Positions 14,345 to 23,184 of a stretch of 33,557 nucleotides of DNA are shown piece after piece (the stretch's first letter is position 1; each line of letters begins with the position of its first letter). Under the pieces are notes generated by a model, which was not told the origin of the DNA, made no database searches, and saw nothing but the letters and a program-made list of their open reading frames with translations. Made by a program: the position numbers and the translations under genes. The DNA comes from Solirubrobacterales bacterium (GTDB taxonomy: Bacteria; Actinomycetota; Thermoleophilia; Solirubrobacterales; Solirubrobacteraceae), in contig DAHUYL010000215.1 of the NCBI GenBank assembly GCA_027315255.1, positions 1-33,557 of the forward strand, read 5' to 3'.

Positions 14345-15237
14345 GCCGCCGCGCGCTCCAGGAAGCGGGTCCGGCATCCCTCGCAGCAGAAGTGGAACGT
14401 CTCGCCGCCGACCTCGGCGGTCGGGGTCTGCGGTCCGATTGCGACGGTCATCCCGCAGATCGGGTCGAGCGCCGTGAGCGGTTCCTTCGCCGCTGCTGCT
14501 CTGGCCGGAGCAGCAGCGGCGGTGCTGCGCCGCACGCTGATGATTCGCGCCAGGATCGCGACCGCGATCTCGGCCGGCGTGAGCGCGCCGATCGCGACGC
14601 CGGCGGGCGTGTCGATCCGCGCGAGCAGCTCGTCCGCGACGCCCGCCGCGCGCAGGTCGTCGAGCACCGCTGCGCCGCGGGCCGGACTCGCGACCAGGCC
14701 GATGTACGGGATCCCCAGCTCGAGCGCGCCGTGTAGCGGGCCGAGCTCGTCGCGGCCGTGCGCGGCCACTACCAGCGCGAGGTCGCCTGCCTCCGGGCTG
14801 GCGACCTCGGCGACGACAAGCCCGACCGCAGGCGCGAGCGCTCGCACCGAGTCCGCGATCGGGCTCTCGCCGGCGACGCTCACCCGCGGCTGCGCGAGCA
14901 CCGGCTCGAGGAAGATCTCGACCGCCCCGCCCGCCAGGCACGGGTTGCGGACGGTCACGGTGCCGTCCTCGCCGGGCTCGTCCTCGCCGGCCTCGGGCTC
15001 GATCGCCAGCAGCAGCGGCTCGCCCGACTCGAGCGCGTGGAGCGCGTACGCGCGCACGCTCTGCTCCGCGCAGACCCCCCCGACGAACCCTTCGATCGTC
15101 CCGTCTGCGTGGACCAGCGCCACGTCGCCGGCGTGGGCGCTGGTCGGGTGGCGTGCGCGCACGACCGTCGCCGTGACGAACGCCTCACCGGCCCCGGTCA
15201 GTTCCCGGGCGCGGCGTGCGAGCTCCTGCGAGATCAC
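14341..15237 (-). CDS. coxF: CoxF/XdhC-family maturation protein fused to a YHS-like metal domain
   Basis: A 298-residue protein. The N-terminal XdhC/CoxI domain has GEAFVTATVVRARHPTSAHAGD and GFVGGVCAEQSVRA; the XdhC C-terminal Rossmann-like domain includes LALVVAAHGRDELGPL and YIGLVASPARG. Family members bind and deliver sulfurated molybdenum cofactor to Mo hydroxylases. After an Ala-rich linker, residues 257-298 form a YHS/TRASH-like domain: LDPICGMTV (Cys261) and FHFCCEGCRTRF (Cys284, Cys285, Cys288), a likely heavy-metal site. Copper is an attractive guess because the CODH centre needs it, but that is inference. GTG 15237 overlaps the coxL1 stop (GTGA). Confidence 0.9.
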   Translation of the reverse strand: MISQELARRARELTGAGEAFVTATVVRARHPTSAHAGDVALVHADGTIEGFVGGVCAEQSVRAYALHALESGEPLLLAIEPEAGEDEPGEDGTVTVRNPCLAGGAVEIFLEPVLAQPRVSVAGESPIADSVRALAPAVGLVVAEVASPEAGDLALVVAAHGRDELGPLHGALELGIPYIGLVASPARGAAVLDDLRAAGVADELLARIDTPAGVAIGALTPAEIAVAILARIISVRRSTAAAAPARAAAAKEPLTALDPICGMTVAIGPQTPTAEVGGETFHFCCEGCRTRFLERAAA

Positions 15238-17621
15238 TGCGGCGGCTCCGGTCTTCCCTGCATCGCCGCCCACACGCGGGCGGGCGTGCACGGCATGTCG
15301 ATGTGCGTGACCCCGTGGGTCTCGTGCAGCGCGTCGATCACGGCCGCGACGATCGCCGGCGGCGTGCCGACGTTCGGCGACTCGCCGACGCCCTTGGCGC
15401 CGAGCGGGTGGTGCGGGCACGGCGTCACCGTCGCCCCGAGCTCGAAGTCGGGGCACTCGAGCGCGGTCGGGATCAGGTAGTCCATGAACGAGCCGTTCAG
15501 GCAGTTGCCCTCCTCGTCGAACGTGATCACCTCCATCAAGGCGATCCCGATCCCCTCGGCGATACCGCCGTGGATCTGGCCGTCGACGATCATCGGGTTG
15601 ATCCGCACGCCGCAGTCGTCGACTGCGATGAACCGCCTGACCTTGACCGCCGCCGTCTCGGGATCGATGTCGACGACCGCGATGTAGGCGCCGTAGGGGT
15701 AGGTGAGGTTCGGTGGGTCGTAGATCACCTGCGCGTCAAGGCCGCCCTCGTAGCCCTCGGGCAGCGGCTCGCCGCTGTATGCCCGCGCCGCGATCTGCTC
15801 GATCAGGACGCCCTGCTCGGGGTCGCCCTTCACGTACCAGCGGCCCTTCTCCCACGCCAGGTCCTCGGGCCTCGTCTCGAGCATCGTCGCCGCGATCAGC
15901 CGCGCCTTGTCGCGCACCTTGCGGCTGACGATCGCGACCGCGCCCCCCGACACCGGCGTCGAGCGCGAGCCGTAGGTGCCGAGGCCGTACGGGGACTTGT
16001 CGGTGTCGCCATGGCGGACCTCGACGTCCTCGGGCGGGATCCCCAGCTCCTCGGCGACGATCTGGGCGAACGTCGTCTCGTGGCCCTGGCCCTGGGTCTG
16101 GCAGCTGAGCGACACGACCGCCTTGCCCGAGGGATGGATCCGCAGGTCGGCGCCGTCGTTCATCGACAGCCCGAGGATGTCCATGTGCTTGCGGGGTCCG
16201 GCGCCGACGCCCTCGGTGAAGAACGCCACCCCGATCCCCATCAGCTCGCCGCGGGCGCGCTTCTCCGCCTGCTCGCGGCGCAGCTCGTCGTAGCCGGCGA
16301 TCTCCATCGCGACCCGCATCGTGTTCGCGTAGTCGCCGGAGTCGAACGTCCAGCCCGTGGTCGTCTCGTACGGGAACTGCTCGGGCGCGATGAAGCTCCG
16401 CATCCGCAGCTCGATCGGGTCGACGCCCATCTCCATCGCCAGCGCCCCGACCATCCGCTCGACCAGGTACACCGCCTCCGTGATCCGGAACGAGCAGCGG
16501 TAGGCGACCCCGCCCGGCGCCTTGTTCGTGTAGACGGCCTTGACCTTCACGTGCGCGGCCTCGAGCGCGTAGGAGCCGCAGCAGATGTGGAAGAAGCCGG
16601 CCGGGAACTTCGTCGGCTGGGCGGTCGAGTCGAACGCCCCGTGGTCGGCGATCACGTCGACCTTCAGGCCCGTGATCCTCCCGTCCTTGGCGCAGATCGC
16701 GCCGTGCATGACGTAGTCGCGCGCGAACCCGGTCGACATCAGGTTCTCGGAGCGGTCCTCGATCCACTTGACGGGCCGGCCGGCGACGATCGAGCCCGCG
16801 ATCGCGCACACGTACCCGGGGTAGACGGGGACCTTGTTGCCGAAGCCGCCGCCGATGTCGTTGCAGCGGATCCGGATCATGTGCTCGGCCAGCCCGGCGA
16901 CGTGCGCGTACACGGTCCGGTGCGCGTGCGGCGCCTGGTTGCCGTTGTAGATGTCGAGCTGCCCCGTCTGCGGATTGAAGTCGGCGATCATCCCGCAGGT
17001 CTCGAGCGGGGCCGGGTGACAGCGGGGATAGATCATGTCCTGCTCGACGACCACGTCCGCCTCCGCGAACACGCGGTCGGCCGCCTCCTCGTCGCCCGCC
17101 TCCCAGGTCGGGCTCGCGAGGTTGTCGAGCTGCCCCTGCTTGTCGTCGCGGATCAGCGGCGCGTCGGGATCGAGCGCCTTGCGCGCGTTGACGACCGCCG
17201 GCAGCGGGTCGTAGTCGACCTCGATCAGCGCCAGCGCGTCGCGCGCCGAGTACTCGTCGGTGGCGATCACGCACGCCACCTCCTGGCCCTGGAAGCGGAC
17301 CTTGTCGCCGGCGAGCACGGCCTGCGTGTCGTAGGAGATCGTGGGCATCCACGCGAGCCCCAGCGTCTCCAGGTCCTTGGCGGTGATCACCGCGGCGACG
17401 TTCGGGTGCGCGAGCGCCGCGCTCGTGTCGATCGAGTTGATCTTCGCGTGCGCGTACGGGCTGCGCAGGATCGCGGCGTGCAGCATCCCGGGCAGGCGGA
17501 TGTCGTCGAGGTAGTTGCCCTTGCCGCGGATGAAGCGCGCGTCCTCCTTGCGCTTCAGGCGCCCGAACCCGATCGGGCGCTCCTGCTCACCGCTCGGCAG
17601 GTTCTCGGTTGTGACGGCCAT
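15234..17621 (-). CDS. coxL: Aerobic CO dehydrogenase large subunit, form I (first copy)
   Basis: A 795-residue catalytic Mo subunit that oxidises CO to CO2 in the CoxLMS complex. The form I signature AYRCSFR is present (Cys376 ligates Cu in the Cu-S-Mo centre); cofactor-binding loops are QTQGQGHETTFAQIV and YGLGTYGSRSTPVSGG; the catalytic base is Glu747 in GAKGVGESP. The N-terminal hammerhead domain begins at KRKEDARFIRGKGNYLDDI. ATG 17621 lies 3 nt after the coxS1 stop, directly behind coxM1-coxS1, so this is the canonical MSL trio. Overall sequence, from the N-terminus through the PPNLTYPYGAY region, matches bona fide CoxL more than xanthine dehydrogenase. Confidence 0.96.
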   Translation of the reverse strand: MAVTTENLPSGEQERPIGFGRLKRKEDARFIRGKGNYLDDIRLPGMLHAAILRSPYAHAKINSIDTSAALAHPNVAAVITAKDLETLGLAWMPTISYDTQAVLAGDKVRFQGQEVACVIATDEYSARDALALIEVDYDPLPAVVNARKALDPDAPLIRDDKQGQLDNLASPTWEAGDEEAADRVFAEADVVVEQDMIYPRCHPAPLETCGMIADFNPQTGQLDIYNGNQAPHAHRTVYAHVAGLAEHMIRIRCNDIGGGFGNKVPVYPGYVCAIAGSIVAGRPVKWIEDRSENLMSTGFARDYVMHGAICAKDGRITGLKVDVIADHGAFDSTAQPTKFPAGFFHICCGSYALEAAHVKVKAVYTNKAPGGVAYRCSFRITEAVYLVERMVGALAMEMGVDPIELRMRSFIAPEQFPYETTTGWTFDSGDYANTMRVAMEIAGYDELRREQAEKRARGELMGIGVAFFTEGVGAGPRKHMDILGLSMNDGADLRIHPSGKAVVSLSCQTQGQGHETTFAQIVAEELGIPPEDVEVRHGDTDKSPYGLGTYGSRSTPVSGGAVAIVSRKVRDKARLIAATMLETRPEDLAWEKGRWYVKGDPEQGVLIEQIAARAYSGEPLPEGYEGGLDAQVIYDPPNLTYPYGAYIAVVDIDPETAAVKVRRFIAVDDCGVRINPMIVDGQIHGGIAEGIGIALMEVITFDEEGNCLNGSFMDYLIPTALECPDFELGATVTPCPHHPLGAKGVGESPNVGTPPAIVAAVIDALHETHGVTHIDMPCTPARVWAAMQGRPEPPQ

Positions 17622-17624
17622 CGC

Positions 17625-18110
17625 TCACGCCTCCTGTTCGACGGTCGCGGGGTGCTCCGCCGCCCAGCGGATCGCGGCGACGATGTTCTTGTATCCGGTG
17701 CAGCGGCAGATGCCGCCGGAGATCGCGGTGCGGATCTCGGCCTCGCTCGGGTCGGGGTTTGCGTCGAGCAACGCTCGGGCGGTCATCATCATCCCCGGGG
17801 TGCAGAACCCGCACTGGAGCGCGTGCAGCTCGTGGAAGCCCTGCTGCACCGGGTCCAGGCGTCCGTCGCGTTCGAGCGACTCGACCGTCCGGATCTGATG
17901 GCCCTGCGCCATCGCCGCCAGCACCGTGCACGACTTCACCGGCTTGCCGTCCATCAGCACCACGCAGGCGCCGCAGTTGGAGGTGTCGCAGCCCCAGTGC
18001 GTGCCGGTCAGCCCCGGCGTCTCGCGGATGAAGTGGACGAGCAGCTTGCGCGGCTCCTCCTCGCGCGTGACGTCCTCGCCGTTGATGTTCACCGTGATCT
18101 GCACGCTCAT
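17625..18110 (-). CDS. coxS: CO dehydrogenase small subunit, [2Fe-2S] protein (first copy)
   Basis: The 161-residue iron-sulfur subunit carries electrons from the Mo centre to FAD. The N-terminal ferredoxin-like cluster is ligated by Cys41, Cys46, Cys49 and Cys61 (GCDTSNCGACVVLMDG); the C-terminal helical cluster by Cys100, Cys103, Cys135 and Cys137 (LQCGFCTPGMMM and GICRCTGY). All eight ligands are present. The ATG overlaps the coxM1 stop (ATGA), and coxL1 follows after 3 nt. Confidence 0.96.
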   Translation of the reverse strand: MSVQITVNINGEDVTREEEPRKLLVHFIRETPGLTGTHWGCDTSNCGACVVLMDGKPVKSCTVLAAMAQGHQIRTVESLERDGRLDPVQQGFHELHALQCGFCTPGMMMTARALLDANPDPSEAEIRTAISGGICRCTGYKNIVAAIRWAAEHPATVEQEA

Positions 18111-18985
18111 GCCTCCGTCTGCAGTGCGCGGGCCGCGGCGCGGCGCAGGGCGCGTTTGGTCAGCACGCCGGCGAGGTGGCGCTTGTAGTCGACCGGCCCG
18201 CGGCCGTCGGCCATCGGCGCGCAGTCCTCCGAGGCGATCCCGCCCGCCTGCTCGAACAGCTCCTCCGAGGGTCGGGCGCCGCGCAGCAGCTCCTCGGCGC
18301 GGGTGATCTCGATCGTCGTCGGGGCGAGCGCGCTGAGCGCCACGCCGGCGGCCGCGATCGTGCCCCCCTCGATCTCGAGCGCGGCCGCGGCGGCGCCGAT
18401 CGCGAAGTCGCCGGCCCGCCGCTCGACCTTCTCGTAGGCGCTGCCGGCCCCGGGGCTCGTCCTGATCCTGACCTCGGTCAGGATCTCGTCCGGGGCCACG
18501 ACCGTGACGTACGGACCGAGCTGGAACTCGCGCATCGCCACGATCCGCTCGCCGCTCGGGCCCTGGAGCACGACGTGCGCCTTCAGCGCCGCGCACACGG
18601 CGCTCAGGTCCTCGCCGGGATCGGCCTGGCAGAGCGAGCCGCCGATCGTCCCGCGGTTGCGCACGACCGGGTCGGCGATCACCTCCTCGGCGTCGCGGAA
18701 CACGGGGAAGTGCTCGGCCAGCAGCTCGGAGTCCAGCAGCTCGGCGTGGCGGGTGAGCGCGCCGATCCTGATCTCGCCCTGCTGCTCGCGGATGTAGGCC
18801 AGGTCAGACTCGAGGTCGTTGATGTCGATCAGCCGCTCCGGGCTCGCCAGCCGCAGCTTCATCATCGGCAGCAGGCTGTGGCCGCCGGCGATCACGCGGG
18901 CCTCGGCGCCTGCGGCCTTCAGTGCTGCGATCGCGCCGGCGAGGCTCGTCGCGCGCTCGTACTCAAACGGTGCGGGCGTCTGCAT
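18107..18985 (-). CDS. coxM: CO dehydrogenase medium subunit, FAD-binding (first copy)
   Basis: The 292-residue flavoprotein subunit passes electrons from CODH to quinone-linked acceptors. FAD motifs are AGGHS (33-37, followed by LLPMMKLRLASP) and TIGGS (113-117, within VVRNRGTIGGSLCQADPGED); the C-terminal CO dehydrogenase flavoprotein domain ends with VDYKRHLAGVL. The ATG has a good ribosome site (GAGAGGAG). The gene overlaps the 3' end of the preceding membrane-protein gene by 23 nt, so the membrane proteins and this MSL set are translated from one message. Confidence 0.95.
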   Translation of the reverse strand: MQTPAPFEYERATSLAGAIAALKAAGAEARVIAGGHSLLPMMKLRLASPERLIDINDLESDLAYIREQQGEIRIGALTRHAELLDSELLAEHFPVFRDAEEVIADPVVRNRGTIGGSLCQADPGEDLSAVCAALKAHVVLQGPSGERIVAMREFQLGPYVTVVAPDEILTEVRIRTSPGAGSAYEKVERRAGDFAIGAAAAALEIEGGTIAAAGVALSALAPTTIEITRAEELLRGARPSEELFEQAGGIASEDCAPMADGRGPVDYKRHLAGVLTKRALRRAAARALQTEA

Positions 18986-19625
18986 CTGGGCTCCTCTCGT
19001 GTGTCGTCGGGCGCTCGAGCACCGCGGTCGCGGCGGGCGGGGTCCGTCTGGTGCCGGGCGTCTGCGCCGGCTCGTACTGCACCGGGGCGCCGGTCCCGAT
19101 CACCGGTGAGCGCGGCATCTTCGCGGGCCGCGCCTGGCGCGCGTCGGGATAGAGCGCCCGCGCGGCGGCGCTGCCGTAGGTGACGTCGCGAAGTGCCGGC
19201 CCGTTCGGGCTCGCCGCCGCGATCGGCGCCTCGCGGCCGAGCCGGGCGAGCGTCAGCGTCCCCTTCGTGTAGACCTCGGCGATCCGCGGCGGGGTGACCT
19301 GAAGGCTCTCCGGGAAGTTGCGCAGCCCCTCGGCCGCGGCTCCCGGGTACAGCCCGTCGATCAGCCCGACCGCATCGTCCAGTCCCGCCTTCTTGACGAG
19401 CAGCCCCTCGAGCGCGTCGACTGCCGCGTCGAGGTTGGCGTTGATCGTCTGGACGACCGGCGCGACCGGCTCTGACTTGCCGATCAGCTCACCGACGCCG
19501 GCGATCGCGCGATCGAGCCCCGTGGCGATCGCGCGCAGCGCGAGGATCGTCGAGACGAGGAAGTAGACGAGCACCGCCACGATCGCGACGACCGCGATCG
19601 CCAGCACCACTCCTGCCGCGGGCAT
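18963..19625 (-). CDS. Single-helix membrane protein A of the cox operon
   Basis: A 220-residue protein: an N-terminal hydrophobic helix (VLAIAVVAIVAVLVYFLVST), then an amphipathic helical region (LRAIATGLDRAIAGVGELIG), a block PVAPVVQTINANLDAAVDAL, and a longer, partly disordered tail rich in Pro, Ala and Thr (PAQTPGTRRTPPAATAV). The PVxPxVxxINA block resembles PLEPAVRDINAQ in protein C, suggesting common origin. No known domain is recognised; short DUF948-like proteins have a comparable helix-plus-coil layout. The ATG overlaps the upstream gene's stop by one base; the 3' end overlaps coxM1. A role as membrane anchor or scaffold for CODH is inferred only from position. Confidence 0.75.
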   Translation of the reverse strand: MPAAGVVLAIAVVAIVAVLVYFLVSTILALRAIATGLDRAIAGVGELIGKSEPVAPVVQTINANLDAAVDALEGLLVKKAGLDDAVGLIDGLYPGAAAEGLRNFPESLQVTPPRIAEVYTKGTLTLARLGREAPIAAASPNGPALRDVTYGSAAARALYPDARQARPAKMPRSPVIGTGAPVQYEPAQTPGTRRTPPAATAVLERPTTHERSPDADARTV

Positions 19626-19897
19626 CAGTTCGCTCCTTCGGTGTTGTCGTCGAGGATCACGTCGAGCGAGCCGCCGTAGTCGGCGACCGTCTGCACGGTC
19701 CGGATCACGTGCTCCTGGGTGCTCAGCAGCAGCGGCACCGCGTCCAGGTCCTTGGAGCCGGCGGCGGCGGCGTTGGCGATCCGCTCGACGCTCGGCACGA
19801 TCCCGCGGGCCGTGGTCAGGACCGCCTGCAGCAGCGCCACCACCAGCGGTGCGACGACGAGGATCAGGATCGCGTCGCCGATCCAGTAGAGGGTCAT
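19625..19897 (-). CDS. Single-helix membrane protein B of the cox operon
   Basis: A 90-residue protein: a hydrophobic N-terminal segment (IGDAILILVVAPLVVALLQA), then a predicted cytosolic helical part with IVPSVERIANAAAAGSKDLD, VPLLLSTQEHVIRTVQTVA, and an acidic end (SLDVILDDNTEGAN). The ATG at 19897 overlaps the stop of protein C's gene (ATGA). No family recognised. It shares only its overall plan with its four neighbours. Confidence 0.72.
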   Translation of the reverse strand: MTLYWIGDAILILVVAPLVVALLQAVLTTARGIVPSVERIANAAAAGSKDLDAVPLLLSTQEHVIRTVQTVADYGGSLDVILDDNTEGAN

Positions 19898-20169
19898 CGC
19901 GGCCTCCGCTCGGCCACCACCGCCGCCTTCGTGGCAATTCCCGGCAGCGCGCCGAGGATCGTCGCGAACTGGGCGTTGATGTCCCTGACCGCCGGCTCGA
20001 GCGGCCGCAGGTGCTCCGACTCGACCGATTCGAGCGCGGTTGCGAGCGTCGCGAGGTTCCCCGAGATCGACTCGAGTCCGCGACGGACGAGAATCAGCGC
20101 GGCGGCGAGCACGACGATCACGACGATCGCCAGCGCGACGCTGAGCGCGACCAGTGCGTGCGTGCTCAT
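19894..20169 (-). CDS. Single-helix membrane protein C of the cox operon
   Basis: A 91-residue protein: a strongly hydrophobic helix at residues 6-28 (VALSVALAIVVIVVLAAALI) followed by positive RRG, then a heptad-like helix (LESISGNLATLATALESVES) and PLEPAVRDINAQFATIL, similar to a block in protein A. The charge pattern suggests the C-terminal part lies in the cytosol. Coupled by 4-nt overlaps on both sides. No known family; function unknown. Confidence 0.75.
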   Translation of the reverse strand: MSTHALVALSVALAIVVIVVLAAALILVRRGLESISGNLATLATALESVESEHLRPLEPAVRDINAQFATILGALPGIATKAAVVAERRPR

Positions 20170-20456
20170 GCGCCACCGAACCCATCGGTCAGCGCGTTCA
20201 TGTAGCCGTCCTGCACCACCGCCTCCTCGACGATCTTTGCGAGCACCGGCGCGGTCGCCGTCAGCTCCGGGATATGCGAGGTGTTGCCGGCGACGAGGCC
20301 GGCGACGCCGAGCAGCTGCCTGACGGAGCGCTCGATGCTCGAGACCGCCCGGATCAGGATCGCCAGCAGCGCGGCGACCGCGAGCGCGGCCACAAGGCCG
20401 ATGATCAGCGAGATCCCCCAGTAGGTGTGGGCCGAGGTTGCGAGCACGAGCGTCAT
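20166..20456 (-). CDS. Single-helix membrane protein D of the cox operon
   Basis: A 96-residue protein: an N-terminal hydrophobic region of about 25 residues (WGISLIIGLVAALAVAALLA) followed by a helix with charged residues (IRAVSSIERSVRQLL) and a moderately hydrophobic C-terminal part (VAGNTSHIPELTATAPVLAK) ending in DGFGGA. The ATG at 20456 overlaps the stop of protein E's gene; the stop overlaps protein C's ATG. No family recognised. Confidence 0.73.
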   Translation of the reverse strand: MTLVLATSAHTYWGISLIIGLVAALAVAALLAILIRAVSSIERSVRQLLGVAGLVAGNTSHIPELTATAPVLAKIVEEAVVQDGYMNALTDGFGGA

Positions 20457-20691
20457 CTGCCCACCGCCACCTTTCTGAGCGCGCGCGCGCTGCGGAGGAT
20501 CCGCACGCCCGAGTCGTTGACCCTCGAGATCCCCGCGAGCTCGTCGGTCTGGCGCTTGACGGCGCCGACCCCCTCGACCGCGGTCTGCGCCTGGCGCGCG
20601 ATCCGCTGGGCGAGCCGCACGATCGTGATCACGATCGCGGCCGCCACGGCGATCACGACCACGCCGAGCACGATTCCGACAATCCATCCCG

Positions 20692-20695
<4 letters not shown>
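20453..20695 (-). CDS. Single-helix membrane protein E of the cox operon
   Basis: An 80-residue protein: an N-terminal transmembrane helix (IVGIVLGVVVIAVAAAIVIT) and a basic, helical cytosolic part (VRLAQRIARQAQTAVEGVGA, then RILRSARALRKVAVGR). GTG 20695 overlaps the coxS2 stop (GTGA), which fixes the start and ties it to CODH subunit translation. It is the first of five consecutive small membrane-protein genes between the two coxM/coxS sets. Function unknown. Confidence 0.73.
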
Positions 20696-21194
<499 letters not shown>

Positions 21195-21198
<4 letters not shown>

Positions 21199-22061
21199 CG
21201 AGTTGCCCTCTCCGCGGCGCGGTTCAGCGCGCGCAGCACCAGCACGCCCGCGAGGTGACGCTTGTAGCGGGCCGAGCCGCGCTGGTCGGAGACCGGGCGT
21301 GCACCGTCCGCGGCGGCTGCCGCTGCCTGCTCGAATGCCTCCTGCGATGGCGGCCGGCCGGCGAGCGCCGCCTCCGCCTCGGCCGAGCGGGTGCCGGCGC
21401 CGACGGCGGCGAGCGCGATCCCGGCCCGCTCGATCAGGCCGTCGGTCAGGGTCACCGAGACGCCCGCGGCGGCAACCGCCCAGTCGCCGGCGCGCCGGTC
21501 GAGCTTCTCGTAGGCGCTGCCCGAGCCCGCCCGCAGCGGCACGCGGATCTCGGTCACCATCTCCGCGTCTCCCACGGCTGTCCGGTAGGGCCCTCGGCCG
21601 AACGCCTCGATCGGGACGACGCGCTCTGAATCGAGGCCGCGAATCACGATCGAGGCGCCGACGGCCGCGCACACGGCGCTGAGATCCTCGGATGGGTCGG
21701 CCTGGCACAGCGCGCCGCCGATCGTGCCGCGGTTGCGCACGACGGGATCCGCGATCACCCGCTCCGCGTCCGTGAAGATCGCCAGCTTCTCGCGCAGCAG
21801 CGGCGACTCGAGCAGCTCCCGGTGGCGCGTCATCGCTCCGATCCGCACCTCGTCTCCGTGCTCGCGGACGTAGCCGAGCTCGCTCACCAGCGGATCGATG
21901 TCGATCACGTAGGCGGGCGAGGCGAGCCGCAGCTTCATCATCGGCAGCAGCGAGTGGCCGCCGGCGAGCAGGCGTGCGCCCGGGCCGAGCTGCGCAAGCA
22001 GCCCGAGCGCATGCTCGACGCTAGAGGCGCGCTCGTACTCGAACGCCGCTGGAACCTGCAA
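21195..22061 (-). CDS. coxM: CO dehydrogenase medium subunit, FAD-binding (second copy)
   Basis: A 288-residue flavoprotein subunit and the first gene of the 20-gene operon. FAD motifs are AGGHS (33-37) and TIGGA (113-117, within VVRNRGTIGGALCQADPSED), with C-terminal ARYKRHLAGVL. The start codon is TTG at 22061, preceded by GAGAGGGAG at suitable distance; no ATG or GTG gives the conserved MQVPAAFEYERA N-terminus. It resembles the coxM1 product throughout. A promoter and palindromic operator lie upstream, between it and the divergent LysR gene. Confidence 0.94.
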
Positions 22062-22088
22062 CCGTCTCCCTCTCCACTGGTTGACGGC

Positions 22089-22117
22089 ACTGTGGCGTCT
22101 CGGGAGCGAACCGTCAA
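22089..22117 (-). promoter_or_regulatory. Candidate promoter of the cox operon
   Basis: On the minus strand TTGACG (22117-22112) and CACAGT (22094-22089) are separated by 17 nt, resembling a sigma-70-type -35/-10 pair with a weak -10, as expected for an activated promoter. The TTG start of coxM2 is about 28 nt downstream. Confidence 0.45.
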
Positions 22118-22125
22118 GCCTCAGT

Positions 22126-22139
22126 TAAGTGATCGCTTA
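22126..22139. promoter_or_regulatory. Candidate LysR-type operator
   Basis: An imperfect palindrome TAAGTGATCGCTTA (12 of 14 positions symmetric) lies just upstream of the candidate cox -35 element and between the divergent coxM2 and lysR-type genes. This is the usual place for a LysR activator site. Binding is inferred. Confidence 0.5.
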
Positions 22140-22180
22140 GGGCACGCCCGGTGGGGTGCCGATCAGCTACCAATTGCGGG

Positions 22181-23179
22181 GTGACGCTCGCGCAGCTGCA
22201 ATCGTTCGTCCTCGTCGCGCGGCTCGGTTCGGTGAAGGCCGCGGCCGCCGAGCTCGAGGTCACCGAGCCGGCCGTGTCCGTGGCCGTCGCCGCGCTGCGC
22301 AGGGAGCTTGGCGACGAGCTGTTCGTTCGCTCCGGTCGCGGCATCGCGCTCACGGCCGGCGGGCGCCGGCTGGCAGCGCTCGCCACCGAGATCCTCGGGC
22401 TGGCGGAGCAGGCGCGCCGCTCGGTCCACGACACGCCCGGCCGCCCGCGGCGTCTCGAGCTCGTCACGACCCAGCTCGCCGCCGAGTACATCGCCCCGCT
22501 GATCGACGCGTTCGCGGCGCGCGGGGAGGGGGTGGAGATCGCGGTCGAGCCGGCGCCGGGCCGCTCGTTCGCCGAGCTGCTCGAGCATCGCCGGGCCGAC
22601 ATCGCGCTCGGTCCGCACCCCGGGCCGGAGCGCGCGGGGGCGATCGCCGTCGTCCCGTTCCTGCGCTGCCGTCAACTGCTCGTTGGCGCCCCGGGCCATC
22701 GCCTCGCCGGGCGCAGCCAGGTGCAGCCGTCCGAGCTGGCCGGGGAGCGCTGGTTGATTCCACATCCCGACCTGGACCCGACCACCGGCACCGGCGCCTT
22801 CTTCGAGCGCAGCGGGCTCCAGCCGCGACAGCTGAGCCACTACACGAGTCAGGCTGCGGCGATCGCTGCGGCGGTCGCGGGCGAGGGGATCGTGCTGGTC
22901 GTCTCGCATTCCGTGGTCGACGAGGTTCGCCGCCGTGCGCTGGTCCGCCTGGACGTCGCGGGGACGCCGGTCGAGGAGCTGTGGTACGCGAGCACGCTCG
23001 GACTCGATCGCGCGCTGCCGGCCGCGCTGTCGCTGCAGCGGTTCGCGACGACCTCGGACGCGACCCAGGCGATCTCCTCGGGTCGTGCCGGTGCGATCTC
23101 GAAGCGCTCGCGCCCGACCGTCCACGTCACCCTGTGGCGGTCGGTCGCGGCCGAGCTGGACGCCGGCGGCGGCGCCTGA
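22181..23179 (+). CDS. LysR-family transcriptional regulator, probably of the cox operon
   Basis: A 332-residue LysR-type regulator: N-terminal winged helix-turn-helix (LAQLQSFVLVARLGSVKAAA, then LEVTEPAVSVAVAALRRELG, and DELFVRSGRGIALTAGG), a linker helix, and a two-lobed effector domain (VVPFLRCRQLLVGAPGHRLA, VAGEGIVLVVSHSVVDEVRR). It is divergent from the CODH operon, like CutR-type regulators known beside mycobacterial CODH genes, so CO- or energy-dependent control is likely. GTG 22181 matches the usual LysR N-terminus; a GTG at 22151 is possible, and neither has a strong ribosome site. The next gene starts 5 nt after its stop. Confidence 0.9.
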   Translation: MTLAQLQSFVLVARLGSVKAAAAELEVTEPAVSVAVAALRRELGDELFVRSGRGIALTAGGRRLAALATEILGLAEQARRSVHDTPGRPRRLELVTTQLAAEYIAPLIDAFAARGEGVEIAVEPAPGRSFAELLEHRRADIALGPHPGPERAGAIAVVPFLRCRQLLVGAPGHRLAGRSQVQPSELAGERWLIPHPDLDPTTGTGAFFERSGLQPRQLSHYTSQAAAIAAAVAGEGIVLVVSHSVVDEVRRRALVRLDVAGTPVEELWYASTLGLDRALPAALSLQRFATTSDATQAISSGRAGAISKRSRPTVHVTLWRSVAAELDAGGGA

Positions 23180-23184
23180 GGCGG

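Noticed and set aside
15216-18188. A 990-codon plus-strand open frame opposite coxL1/coxS1.
   Set aside because: It is antisense to clear coxL/coxS/coxM genes and encodes repetitive Arg/Asp/Val-rich sequence with no motif; long antisense frames are expected in GC-rich DNA.
22156-23184. Extension of the secreted protein upstream to about 1048 residues.
   Set aside because: This part runs out of frame through the LysR-type gene and is Arg/Gly-rich; the signal peptide at ATG 23185 marks the true start.
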